From: Rana temporaria
Taxonomy: Eukaryota; Chordata; Amphibia; Anura; Ranidae
Reading direction: 5' to 3'
DNA length: 64,000 nt
Assembly (NCBI RefSeq): GCF_905171775.1
Contig: NC_053494.1
Location: forward strand, 157,038,456-157,102,455
The stretch's first letter is position 1. Each line of letters begins with the position of its first letter. A program made the position numbers and the translations under genes. Shown in pieces: positions 22,462-33,485 of the stretch. The notes beneath the pieces were generated by a model. It ran no database searches, was not told where the DNA came from, and saw nothing but the letters and a program-made list of their open reading frames with translations.

Positions 22462-23767
22462 TTGACCGAAATGAGTAGAACATTCATATGAATATATATA
22501 TTTTATTCTGTATACATCTGTAATATACCTATATTTTGTATGCTGTTATCTCAGATATGTAAGACCAAGAGATGCATGTTTGTGACATGTTTTTGACTTT
22601 TTAATAAAAGCAGTAAAAATGATTGAAACAAAGAGGATGAGAACTGAAGGCATGAGAGTAAAAGAGGGAAAAAGGTGTGCTTTAATGATTTTTTACTCTT
22701 ATCTGCTTTCTAATCCTTTGGTTAATTCACTTTTGACCTTACCGGTCACTTTGGCTTTCTGGTTTTATGTAATGGGGCTAACTACAAATGACTGCTTCCA
22801 GCCAATGTGTTAAGTTTCTTTTGTGTTCTTTATGTCTCCTTTCTTCTTGCTTTTAATTATGTGTTTATGTTTGGGCTGGAGAGACCGAGATGATCTAGGC
22901 TGACATGTCATTGTAGCATAGTGATGTTCCTGGCATAAGTTCCTTCAGTCTTTAATTACCAGTCAGGTCAGTTTTCTCACATCTACCGAGTGACACGAGC
23001 AATGAATATTAAATTATGGCTTTGTTTCATCTTCTTGTGGTTATTGTCTGTCGTGTAGGGCTTAGTACTGGCTGAAAGGCCTGCAGCTTTCTCTCTCTCA
23101 ACTCTTGCACATTTTGCATCTCTGCTAAAGATAAAAACCACATCTTTGCCCAACACATTAAAACTGTATTCTGAAATTTTACCTAGGAGGTTCCAAAAGA
23201 ACTGGAAAGTGTCATGCTCCATTTTCACAGTTTTGTAATTTTTAGAAGACTGTGATGGCAATTAGAAGCAAATCGTGACTAGGCTCTGTAAGACATAGGC
23301 AAATAAGTGGGCATGCTGGGAATATGAGCTAGGAGGTCAAAGGGCGTTTGCCTTATACCCCGTTCATGTTGCTGTATATGAATTGACTGTTTTTACAAGC
23401 TGTTTTTCCCAGAGCAACCTATCAGATTTCACAGTTCTTTTTATGGAAAAATTAAACAAGAATTCTCATTGGTCATTGTGGACAACAACCCCACTTATGT
23501 GTAAAAGATCTTGCTATATTATGGCTAAAACAGAATATGTTCTGTACCATCTAAAGCTACTTCTTGGCTTAAAATAAAATGTATGTGACAACAAAAATTT
23601 ATTATCTCACAAGTAACCTTGCCAGTCCTCAGATGTGTTGACTGCATTTGGTTTCTTATTTCGTTTTCTTTTTTTCCCTTTATTTTAACCTGGAGATCCT
23701 GCAAATAACACACTTCCTTGGGTAGCTATGCTCACCGCCCTCCACTGTATCTCTGGAGGGAGCCATG
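22462..23767. other. Intronic sequence, nothing recognised
   Basis: No repeat structure or coding homology recognised; short open frames only. Confidence 0.4.
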
Positions 23768-23775
23768 GTTGCCAC

Positions 23776-24681
23776 TAGGGTTGTCCCGATACCGATACTA
23801 GTATCGGTATCGTGACCGATTTCGAGTATTTGTGGAAGTACTCGTACTCCCGCAAATACCCCCAATACCGAAATAGAATACTCCCCTCCGCCGACGCCGT
23901 TACGCCGCATCCCGCCGCCGTTACGCCGCATCCCCACTGCCGCCGACTGGTTAATACGCGCGGGGAACATTACAGCTTTCATTTGAATATCTGTAGTGTT
24001 TCCCGCCACGAAACTCCCCCTTTCTCGGGTGAACTGTCCAATCCCGAACAAGGGGGAGTGTCTATAAGCAGCGAGGCGCGAATCATTACAGCTATTCAAA
24101 TGAAAGCTGTAATGTTCCCCGCGCGTATTAACCAGTGGGCGGCAGCGGGATGCAGGTAAGGGGGACATGGCTGGATATGGGGGGAGACATGGCTGCATAT
24201 GGGGGACATGGCTGGATATGGGGGGAGACATGGCTGCATAGGGGGGGACATGGCTGCATATGGGGGGGAGACATGGCTGCATATGGGGGACATGGCTGGA
24301 TATGGGGGGGAGACATGGCTGGATATGGGGGGGAGACATGGCTGCATATGGGGGGGAGACATGGCTGGATATGGGGGGGAGACATGGCTGCATATGGGGG
24401 GGGAGACATGGCTGCATATGGGGGGAGACAGGGCTGCATATGGGGGGGAGACAGGGCTGCATATGGGGGGGAGACATGGCTGCATATGGGGAGACATGGC
24501 TGGATATGGGGGGGAGACATGGCTGGATATGGGGAGAGACATGGCTGCATTTGTGGGGGGACATGGCTGCATTTGGGGACACATTTAAAAAAAAGTATCG
24601 GTATTCGGTATCGGCGAGTACTTGAAAAAAAGTATCGGTACTTGTACTCAGTCCTAAAAAAGTGGTATCGGGACAACCCTT
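23776..24681. mobile_element. hAT-type element with internal minisatellite, TSD GTTGCCAC
   Basis: Ends TAGGGTTGTCCCGATACC and GGTATCGGGACAACCCTT, with a perfect 8-bp duplication GTTGCCAC at 23768-23775 and 24682-24689. The ends contain further hairpins (ACCGATACTAGTATCGGT). The interior has an inverted pair (AACATTACAGCTTTCATTTG / CAAATGAAAGCTGTAATGTT) and then a G-rich tandem array. It is related to the element at 32826. Confidence 0.9.
24157..24580. repeat. G-rich minisatellite, ~20-23 bp unit
   Basis: About 20 units of the type GGGGGGAGACATGGCTGCATAT, alternating CTGCATAT and CTGGATAT variants and differing in G-run length (4 to 8). The plus strand is purine- and G-rich. Every frame is nearly stop-free, giving long false proteins on both strands (up to 341 codons on minus). 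Confidence 0.95.
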
Positions 24682-24749
24682 GTTGCCACCCATGCTAGAC
24701 TTCACACATTCCTGCCTATTTTACATAGATAATCTATGGAATTTAGTAG

Positions 24750-25141
24750 TTAAAGCGGAGGTTCACCCTAAAAACGATTTTCTAACATTACATCCAGCTC
24801 ACTCTCTACATTCACAGTATGCCGTTTTTTTTTTGCTGTACATACCTCGTACACCTAATGTCGGTGCGCAGGCGCCGTATAGCGACGACTCGCCGTTCGG
24901 GTTCTTTCGGCAACTCGTGACGCTCCTTATGCGACGGGGTGAGGTCGTTTTTGTCATCATGTCAATCACCTGCTGGATAGGAACGCCCACTCCCGCGGGA
25001 GTCCCGACCCGGAAGAAAATAGCTGTACGAGGTATGTACAGCAAAAAAAAAAAAAAAACGGCATACTGTCAATGTAGAGAGTGAGCTGGATGTAATTTTA
25101 GAATGTTAGAAAATCGTTTTTAGGGTGAACCCCCGCATTAA
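24750..25141. mobile_element. TTAA-flanked hairpin MITE, AGCGGAGGTTCACCC ends
   Basis: TTAA at 24750-24753 and 25138-25141. Arms AGCGGAGGTTCACCCTAAAA and the complement of TTTTTAGGGTGAACCCCCGC. The centre shares GTCGGTGCGCAGGCGC with the 9930 element, so the two are one family. Confidence 0.88.
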
Positions 25142-25269
25142 TGCAAGAATCATAAGGTTCTTGTTTTGTTTTGTTTTTGTTTGTTTTTTCAGCCTGTAGA
25201 TCACTACAGAAACTTTGCATTTCTGGCAAGATAAATAGGTATTTTCGGCACTTGCGATACAATTTCTAA

Positions 25270-25671
25270 TGCCCCGTACACACGATTGGATTTTCCGTCG
25301 GAAAAACCATGGATGTTTTTTCCGACGGAATTCCGCTCAAGCTTGGCTTGCATACACACGTTCACACAAAAGTTCTCAGAACTTTCATCCGTCAAGAACG
25401 CAGTGACATACAACACTACGATGAGCCGAGAAAATGAAGTTCAATGCTTCTGAGCATGCATTGAATTGTTTCCGAGCATGCGTCGGAATTTTGCGCGTCG
25501 GTATTGCTACAGACGATCAGATTTTCCGATTTGGGAACCAGTTCTCAATCTTTTGTTGGCGGAAATTCCGACAGCAAAAGTCCGATGGAGCATACACACG
25601 GCCGGAATTTCCATTCAAAAGCTCACATCGGACTTTTGCTGTTGGAATTTTCCGATCGTGTGTACGGGGCA
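25270..25671. mobile_element. GTACACAC-family MITE (TTTTCCGTCGG subfamily)
   Basis: Inverted ends TGCCCCGTACACACGAT and ATCGTGTGTACGGGGCA. Extra CATACACACG motifs lie inside at about 25350 and 25593, and the core has GTTCAATGCTTCTGAGCATGC. The flanks are CTAA and TTAG. Confidence 0.88.
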
Positions 25672-25775
25672 TTAGTCTGAAAATTTTAAATGAATGCAGC
25701 CACCATATCAGAGGACTAGTAAGCTGAAATATATTAACTTGTAATTTTTTGGGGGCGTTTAGTTATCCTTTAAAA

Positions 25776-26591
25776 GGGGTGTATTTATAAAACATTAGTT
25801 GGATGGATATCACACACATTCATGCAAGCTAGGTGCATTTTCTTCTATATTTTCTGTAATAGATTAATTCTTGTGATTGTCAGCTCCATCTAGTGGCCAA
25901 AAAGTGGTATATTTTCTCATTGAAGTATTTCAGGAAACGATACTGCTTTTTCGCCACATGATAATGTATTAAAGGGGTTTTCCACCCATTTTTTAAGTTT
26001 ATTAAAAGTCAGCTGCTACAAAAAGTGTAGCTGCTGGCTTTTAATAAACAGACACTTACCCGCTCCAGCGTTCCAGCGACGCGCCGGCCGGGGCTCCGCT
26101 CCTCTCCCCCCCTCCCCGGCCGGCGTCTTCATTGTCACTGTGGGCACCCGGCCGTGACAGCTTTCAGCTTCACAGCCGGGCACCCACTGCGCATGCGCGA
26201 GCGGCACTGCGCATGCGCGCACGGTGTGGCCCGGCGCTGTTTGATTGGACAGGCGATCACCTAGGACCTGTCACGTGTCCTAGGCGATCGCCTACAGGGA
26301 GGGGCTGCCAAAAGGCGATTAAGCTTAATCGCCTTTGCAGCCCCTCGCAGAATGACTAAGTGGGACTGGAAGTCCCCTTCTCCTGAAGCCCCCACTCCCC
26401 CCCCCCCCAAAAAAATGACATGCCAAATGTGGCATGTAAGGGGGTGAGGAGTGGGATAAGCGGAAGTTCCATTTTTGGGTGGAACTCCGCTTTAAGGAAT
26501 TCATCGATTTCAGAATCGCAGGGAAAATTCAAGCAGCCTGCATGAATGTGTGGGACTTCACCAAATAAAAATACTTTTATAAATAGACCCC
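25776..26591. mobile_element. Outer MITE GGGGTGTATTTATAAA, interrupted
   Basis: Ends GGGGTGTATTTATAAAAC and TTTTATAAATAGACCCC, with inner blocks ACACATTCATGCAAGCT and AGCCTGCATGAATGTGT, are inverted. The element at 25969-26495 sits between the arms. The left arm also contains the CTCCATCTAGTGGCCA block. Confidence 0.78.
25969..26495. mobile_element. TTAA-flanked MITE, complete copy, nested
   Basis: TTAA at 25969-25972 and 26492-26495. Ends AGGGGTTTTCCACCC and GGGTGGAACTCCGCT. Internal hairpin AAGTCAGCTGCTACA / TGTAGCTGCTGGCTTTT, and a GC-rich core with two CACTGCGCATGCGCG copies near 26183-26220. Homologous to the partial copy at 15447. Confidence 0.87.
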
Positions 26592-27639
26592 AAACTGTAT
26601 GTAAACGCTAACAATTAATTTCTCTCATACTGTATGTTCCCATCTAATCTGTTGAAAATACCATTGAAAGAATATTGTTTAATAAGTACAAAAGGATATT
26701 TGTGAATCATGTCAGAAATGTAAAGCTGCCCTGTGTCTGGTGCACACATACTGTATTATCTTAAAGTCATATAAAAAACACACTGTACACATACCTTTTT
26801 TCCTAATTCGATTTACAGCTGTCACATAACCCCCGCTCTTTCCCAGCCTTTCTGCAGGGAGACAATGGCAGGCAGAGCTTCTAGTCTTCTGCTGATGGTC
26901 ACATGTGCAAAATATAAAAAAACTGCCTCTGGGATACAGAGAAAAAATAAACAATTAATATCAATAAACTGTTTTAAATTGTCATATAAATACATATTTG
27001 AAATTAAGTGTGTATTATTATTTGGCAAAAACATGGTGTGGGTGGATTTCTGCCAGTCACAGGCTGTGTCATAGAATATAGGGAGGTGAAGCCTCCATCA
27101 ACTAAGATGTAACATCCCACCCCGATTTCTTTAGCATGGTTAGTGAATATGGAGGAGCAGAGTGAGCTGTCATTTACCAGTGTGTGTATACGTCTGCATG
27201 TGTAACTATATTGTCAGATGGGCTACTCAGATGTAATAGGGTATGAATGTGAAGTGCTTAGGGTAAAAAATACACTGAAAACTGAATATGTACATTAGCT
27301 GCCAACAGTGCTCTGCAAAATCCCCAAATGCAGTGGGGGGGGGGGGCATGGACAGGATGGAGAGACAGAGAGCATCAGGATCAACCAGGTTTTTTGCAGA
27401 ATACAAGAACCAAATCCCATAGTGACTGAGTGAGTACAAACAGCATATAATACAGCATTTATTAATGGTTTTTAATGAAATATGTTTAATGACACTCCTA
27501 GCTTATATTTTAGAATTGTAGAACAGTTAGTCTCTATGTAGAATGTCTATGGGGGAGTGGGTTGGTTCTGAATAGTTTGCAAACAAAACTGAACAGGCCA
27601 GACACCAGACTTAACTTCTGCCTCCCAAGCATTTAAAGA
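26592..27639. other. Intronic sequence, nothing recognised
   Basis: Contains a G-run near 27333-27345; otherwise no recognisable feature. Confidence 0.4.
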
Positions 27640-27905
27640 GGCTTAGGATTCCGGTAGGCGGGGTTTATGATCATGTGACTACCATGATTGGCTGTCATGG
27701 AGGTCACATTATCGGAAAGCTCCCAATCGCAAGTAGTGATTGGGACCTTTCCGTTAGCCACCGGTAACTGTGCCTGGAGCGTGCAGGGCGGGTGCTCTTG
27801 GCACAGCTATTTTTACACCAGTTCACACAAATATGCAGCTGCTCAGCGCCATGGCCCACCCGCCGAGAGGCCGCATATTTGCGTGCGGCAGGTGTTAAGC
27901 TGGAC
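27640..27905. repeat. Interspersed repeat shared with 59753-60055, copy 1
   Basis: Shares TATGATCATGTGAC, GATTGGCTGTCATGG, TTTCCGTTAGCCACCGGTAA and the inverted pair ACACAAATATGCAGC / GCCGCATATTTGCGTGC with 59753-60055. Probably a TTAA-ended MITE; the outer ends are eroded here. Confidence 0.7.
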
Positions 27906-27924
27906 AATTTTCCTATTCAATTTC

Positions 27925-28004
27925 CTTTAGGTTTACCTTCAACTATGTACTGCAAGGGCCTGCCTGACTGCATACAAATTGAAATTTTGTAGGTTTTGGT
28001 AAAC
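27925..28004. repeat. Mini-MITE TTTAGGTTTACC ... GGTAAAC, copy 1
   Basis: The same short element occurs at 51413-51514 (AACTATRTAGTGCAAGGG core). The ends are inverted. Confidence 0.65.
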
Positions 28005-28033
28005 AATAATAATAATAAGACAATAATGTATTT

Positions 28034-28429
28034 GGCCTTGTACACAGGATCAGTCCAAACTGATGAAAACGGACTGAAGGCTGAAGTCTGATGGTCTGAT
28101 GTGCCTACACACCATCAGTTCAAAATCCGATCGAGTCCAACGCGGTGACGTAAAACACAACAATGTGCTAAAAAAAACGAAGTTCAATGCTTCCAAGCAT
28201 GTGTCGACTTGACTCTGAGCATGCGCGGGTTTTGAACCGATGCTTTTGCGTACTAACCATCGGTTTTGGCGTATCGTTCATCAGTCCATTAGTCCGATTT
28301 TAAAGCAAGTTTTAAAACTTTGGTCTGAAGGACAAAAGTCTGATGGGCCATACACACGGTAGGTTTGGACTGATGAAACTGAACTTCAGTCCGTTTTCAT
28401 CAGTTTGGACTGATCGTGTGTACAAGGCC
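28034..28429. mobile_element. GTACACAC-family MITE (CAGTCCAAACTGATGAAAAC subfamily)
   Basis: Ends GGCCTTGTACACAGGATCAG and CTGATCGTGTGTACAAGGCC. Internal ACACACC and ATACACACGG motifs, and the shared core GCGGTGACGTAAAACACAAC followed by GTTCAATGCTTCCAAGCATG. Close relatives at 35875 and 63463. Confidence 0.88.
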
Positions 28430-28731
28430 TTTAAGCTGAATGGCTTTCTGATATTTTTCTTTACTTGTCTTGTCTTTACTTTTCCTTTACTTGTCTTTGC
28501 TTGTCTTTAATAGGGATATAAATAGGGGTAATATAGGGAAATATACATGTATTGCAGAGATGAACTGCATATTTGTTTTGTTTTTTTGCACTTTAAAAAA
28601 ATGTGCTTTCTTAATGTCGAACAAAAGTCACAAAACATTACCTGTAATGTTCTGTCTCTGTGATATTGTACCAATTCTGTATAGCAGTTCACTCTCTGCA
28701 TTAGCTGATTAATTACACTTTTAAAATTGGT

Positions 28732-29220
28732 CATTAAAAACGATCATGTGTGGGCTCCAGAGCATTTTTCTCGACGTGAAAAATGGGCATTAAAAATTTA
28801 GAACATGCTCTATTTTTTCTCGTCGTTTTTCACATTGGCGTATTTCACGTCGTGAAAAACGGTCGTGTGTAGGCTTCAAGGACGGGAAAAAAACATGCAT
28901 GCTCAGTAGCGTTCGTAATGGAGATAGCACATTCGTCACGCTGTAACAGACTGAAAAGCATGAAGACTGAAAAGCATGAATCGTCTCTCACCAAACTTTT
29001 ACTAACACAAAATCAATAAAAGCAGCCCAAAGGGTGGCGCCACCTGAATGGAACTTCCCCTTTATAGTGTCGTCGTACGTGTTGTACGACGGCACTATAA
29101 AAATGCTTTGCTTGAGCATTTTTTTTTTCACGATCGTGTGTATGCAAGGCAGGCTTGACAAGAATCACGTCGAGAAAAATTTTGTTTTTTTCTAGGACAT
29201 TAAAAATGGTCGTGTGTACC
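28732..29220. mobile_element. GTACACAC-family MITE (ACGTT subfamily), left end worn
   Basis: The right end is the complement of GGTACACACGACCATTTT; the left outer end has lost its GTACACAC. The core (about 28895-29100, reverse relative to 51840) holds GCATGCTCAGTAGCGTTCG, CATTCGTCACGCTGTAACAG and a hairpin around GTACGTGTTGTACGACGG with flanking CTATA motifs. It abuts the TTAA element at 29222. Confidence 0.78.
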
Positions 29221-29221
29221 A

Positions 29222-30156
29222 AACCACTTAAGGACCGCCTCCTGCACATATACGTCGGCAGAATGGCACGGCTGGGCACATCAACGTATATATACGTCCT
29301 GTACTTGTACCCAGCCGTGGGTCGCGGGTCCGAAGCTCCGGGACCGGGACCGCGGGTCCCGCGGACCCGATTGCCGCTTGAGTGCGGCGATCGGTCCCCG
29401 GAGCTGAAGAACGGGGAGAGCCGTGTGTAAACACGGCTTCCCCGTGCTTCACTGTGGCGGCGTATCGATCGTGTCATCCCCTTTATAGGGGAGACACGAT
29501 CGATGACGTCACACCTACAGCCACACCCCCCTACAGTAGTAAACACACACAAAGTGAACCCTAACTCCTACAGCGCCCCCTGTGGTTAACTCCCAAACTG
29601 CAACTGTCATTTTCACAATAAAGAATGCATTTTAAATGCATTTTTTGCTGTGAAAATTACAATGGTCCCAAAAATGTGTCAAAATGTCGCAGTCACGAAA
29701 AAGATCACTGATCACTGATTAGTAGTAAAAAAAATAAAAATGCAATAAAACTATCCCCTATTTTGTAAACGCTATAAATTTTGCGCAAACCAACCGATAA
29801 ACGATTATTGCGATTTTTTTACCAAAAATAGGTAGAAGAATACTTATCGGCCTAAACTGAGGAAAAAAAAAATTATATATGTTTTTGGGGGATATTTATT
29901 ATAGCAAAAAGTAAAAAATATTGCATTTTTTTCAAAATTGTCGCTCTATTTTTGTTTATAGCGCAAAAACTAAAAACCGCAGATGTGATCAAATACCACC
30001 AAAAGAAAGCTCTATTTGTGGGGAAAAAAGGACGCCAATTTTATTTGGGAGCCACGTCGCATGACCGCGCAATTGTCTGTTAAAGCGACACAGTCCCGAA
30101 CTGTAAAAACACCTTGGGTCTTTAGGCAGTATATTGGTCCGGGGCTTAAGTGGTTA
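29222..30156. mobile_element. ~1 kb TTAA-type element, copy 2 (reverse orientation)
   Basis: Starts AACCACTTAAGGACCGC and ends GGGGCTTAAGTGGTTAA. The interior is the reverse complement of 12080-13062 (for example TACAGCGCCCCCTGTGGTTA and ATACCACCAAAAGAAAGCTC). The long frame on the minus strand around 29013-29552 is composite MITE sequence. Confidence 0.85.
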
Positions 30157-30539
30157 AGTGGTGAGCACCGGAATTGACATACACTGTACACTGTGCACAG
30201 TGCAGAGGACTCCTCCATATTCTTTTCTATTCTGGTCAAAGGTTTTTAGCCTATAGTGTTAGTGCTATTTTCTCTATTGTTCTATTGTCCTTTAACTCTT
30301 CTGGTTGAATGTTTTCTCTTAGGATCAAATGTTAAGACAAGTTTAATTTGCCCTGTCAAAGGCAACAAATTGAAACAGACATTTTACACATATTTTAAAC
30401 ATTACTGGTATTATTTGTGACTTTCACTTGAATACTGAGACATTTGCAAAGCTAACTTTTTATGCATAGACTTCTGATTGTCAGTAAGAACCCAAATAAC
30501 TTGGGCACCCCAAACATACTGCTTACAAGTAATACTTAT
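30157..30539. other. Intronic sequence, nothing recognised
   Basis: No recognisable element. Confidence 0.35.
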
Positions 30540-31010
30540 TAATTCTGCTCTTTCATTTACACCTAACATTATCACTCTACATCCTATGCTCTTCAATTTA
30601 AAAAAAATCCCCTTCCCTCTTCCTTCCATATTGGTGACATAATTAAAATGTTTGCAAAAAACCCTTATCATATCTTGGCTTGACAAATGTAATTTACTCC
30701 TCTGTGGTCTAACAATAACCAGACTGGCATTTATCCAACCATTTAGGAACTCTGCTACTTGACTCATTCACTGCTCTTCTCACTCCTTGAGTGCCTTTCC
30801 TCTCTGCCGGTCCTCCACTGGCTGCTAATTACATTGAAAATATAGTTAAAACTTCTGACTCTGACCACATAGGCTCCTCTGTAGATTTCAGAACAGTACC
30901 CTGAGCACAGCCCTTATCATAGTCCTCTCTTCTCCTCTAGTCTACCCTTTGTACTGTTATCTTCAGAACTATTCACATTAAAGTGTGGTATTAAAACATC
31001 TTTGCAAATT
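30540..31010 (+). pseudogene. L2/CR1-type LINE reverse transcriptase C-terminal relic
   Basis: Plus-strand translation around 30671-30710 reads SWLDKCNLLLCGL and around 30816 reads HWLLITLKI. These correspond to the LVxSRLDYCNSLL and LHWLPIRxRIxFK motifs found near the C-terminus of L2- and CR1-type reverse transcriptases. Stops and frame changes interrupt the coding sequence, so it is an old fragment. No catalytic YADD motif lies in this piece. Confidence 0.6.
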
Positions 31011-31264
31011 AGGGGCTCATATCTTTGGGCTTTGTTTTACAGAGTTTGACGTGCATTTGGAATGAACCTGAAATGCAGGTCGGCAAAATCACATTGACTT
31101 CAACTGAGCAGTTTACATGTCATTTCAGAGGCTGATTTATTTTCAATATATATTTTGCGATTTTTAGAATAAATACAAAAATGTTCAATACAGATAAAGT
31201 ACCCTCTTGCAGGTCAACATTGCCTGGTGAAAGTGTGAAACAAGAAAGGATCCATTGTCCAACA
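31011..31264. other. Intronic sequence, nothing recognised
   Basis: Short unique-looking stretch. Confidence 0.3.
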
Positions 31265-32240
31265 TTAACCACTTAGGACCCCGACCATTATGCAGCTAAA
31301 GGACTTTGCCCCTTTTTGCGATTCGGCACTGCGTCGTTTTAACTGAAAATTGCGCAGTCGTGCGACGTGGCTCCCAAACAAAATTGGCATCCTGTTTTTT
31401 CACACAAATAGAGCTTTCTTTTGGTGGTATTTCATCACCTCTGTGGTTTTTATTTTTTGTGCTATAAACAAAAATAGAGCGACAATTTTGAAAAAAATTC
31501 AATATTTTTAACTTTTTGCTATAATAAATATCCCCAAAAAAGATATAAAAAATATTTTTTTTTCCTCAGTTGAGGCCGATACGTATTCTTCTACCTATTT
31601 TTGGTAAAAAAAATCGCAATAAGCGTTTAACGATTGGTTTGCGCAAAATGTATAGCGTTTACAAATTAGGGGATAGGTTCATGCCATTTTTATTAATAAT
31701 ATTTTTTTTACTACTAATGGCGGCGATCAGCGATTTTTTTCATGACTGCGACATTATGACGGACACATCAGACAATTTTGACACATTTTTGGGACCATTG
31801 TCATTTTCACAGCGAAAAGTGCGATAAAAATGCACTGATTACTGTGAAAATGACAATTGCAGTTTAGGAGTTAACCACTAGGGGGCGCTGTAGGGGTTAA
31901 GTGTGACCTCATATGTGTTTCTAACTGTAGGGGGGCAGGGCTGGACATGTGACGCCAGTGATCGTCTTTCCCTATATCAGGGAACAGACGATCACTGACA
32001 TTGCCACTGTGAAGAACGGGGAAGGTGTGTTTACACACACCCCTCCCCGTTCTTCAGCTCCTGTGACCGATCGTGGGACAGTGGCAGCGATCGGGTCCGC
32101 AGGTCCCGCGGACGCGGTCACGGCGCTTCGGACCGGGTCGCGGGCGAACGCCGGCGGCACGCGAACGCAACCCATGTCTGGGCACTTAAAGGGGACGTTC
32201 CCATACATGATTGTGCCCAGCCATGCCATTCTGCCAACAA
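31265..32240. mobile_element. ~1 kb TTAA-type element, copy 3, right end lost
   Basis: Starts TTAACCACTTAGGACC and follows copy 1 throughout (GGCACTGCGTCG, GAGCTTTCTTTTGGTGGTAT, CCACTAGGGGGCGCTGTAGG, GCCATTCTGCC). After about 32237 the expected GGAAGTGGTTAA end is absent. Confidence 0.82.
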
Positions 32241-32280
32241 TAACCAGTGAAAAATAATATCATTAATAATAGAAGGATAT

Positions 32281-32704
32281 CCTAAAAGTGAAAAGAAAAA
32301 ATATCGAAATAGTCCAAAACAAACGTGTTTTTTTTTGTGCTTCTTTAAATAAATATTTTTTTTCTTTTTCGAATTGTAGAATAATAGGCCAATCTCGCAT
32401 ATACTGGGATAATCTCAATAGAGTCTGTTTGGAGCCATTAAGGAAGATACATGTGAAGGACCATCCCCTGGTGTGCTAAAGATGAGTATATGAAATTATC
32501 CCTGTATATGCAAGATTGGCCTATTTATAGGCCTATTCATAAGGTGAGCGTGCACTTCACTAGGTGGTGGAGTATTGTTTTATGTCTGGTGGAGCACTGA
32601 GTTGATTTTACGTTTTGAAAAGAAAAAAATAAATTCTTTGAAGAAGCATTATTAAAAACATGTTTGGTTTGAACTATTGGGACTTTTTTCTTTTCACTTT
32701 TGGG
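32281..32704. mobile_element. Foldback element, 0.4 kb
   Basis: The outer arms 32281-32370 and 32616-32704 are inverted (CCTAAAAGTGAAAAG against CTTTTCACTTTTGGG). An inner pair, ATAGGCCAATCTCGCATATA and TATATGCAAGATTGGCCTAT, forms a second stem. The superfamily is not identified; AATAAA motifs in the arms make two facing retroelement tails possible. Confidence 0.75.
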
Positions 32705-32934
32705 ATGGTCTTCTTTTATTGATGATATTTATTTTCACAGGTTATTGTATGGCACTGTGTAAAAATTGTTATGACATGGTAGTTATGATGGAATTAGGTT
32801 TGATTTTGGATGTAAATGTCATATTAGGGAGGCCCCGATACCATTTTTTTAAACACTGAGTACAAGTGCCATTACGTTTTTTAAGTACTCCCCAATACCA
32901 ATTACTGATACCTATCGCCTAGGAAGAGTAGGTA

Positions 32935-33150
32935 GAGCAGTGGTTTGGGGAGGAGGGGGGGGTGTTAGGGAGTTGGGTGAGGGGGGGGAAGTAGTGGGGT
33001 AAGTGTGGGAAAGGTAGTTGAGGGTGGGGTGAAATAGGGATTCTGGGGTGGGAGGGTAGGGATGAAAAAGGTTGTGATCACTGGGGGGAAGAGGGTGGGG
33101 ATAGGAGGGTTATTGATAAACATGGGGGCAGAGGTGTCAGCTGGTGGAGG
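32935..33150. repeat. G-rich purine-skewed tract
   Basis: Plus strand is a run of GGGG, GTGGGG, GGGTGGGG and AGGGTAGGG motifs with almost no C. It resembles a degenerate minisatellite and has guanine-quadruplex potential. Confidence 0.75.
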
Positions 33151-33212
33151 GAAGGGGGAGGCAACAGGCAGAAGTGACAGCAGTGGCTGCAGGCATTGTA
33201 CAGGAGCCACCT

Positions 33213-33485
33213 AGAGACTGTAGACATGGTACTGGAGACAGAGAGTGCAGATATAGTACAAGAGACAGTTAGAGTCTGCAGACATGGTACAGGAGACAGT
33301 CAGAGACTGCAGTCATAATACAGGAGACAGCCATAGACTGCAAATATGGTACAGGAGACAGTCAGAGACTACAGACATGGTACAGGAGACAGTCACAAAC
33401 TGCAGGTATGGTACAAGAGATGGCCAGAGACTGTAGGCATGGTACAGGAGACAGTTAGAGACTGCAGACATGGTACAAGGGATGT
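33213..33485. repeat. 31-bp minisatellite, about nine units
   Basis: The unit is approximately GGAGACAGTCAGAGACTGCA followed by GACATGGTACA, with degenerate variants (ATATAGTACAA, GTCATAATACA). Confidence 0.9.

Noticed and set aside
23680..24705. Long open frame on the minus strand (341 codons) rich in PPYAAMSP-type repeats
   Set aside because: It is translation of the 22-bp G-rich minisatellite inside a hAT element; all frames on both strands are open for the same reason.
29013..29552. 179-codon minus-strand frame
   Set aside because: Runs across the junction of a GTACACAC MITE and a TTAA element; composite repeat DNA.
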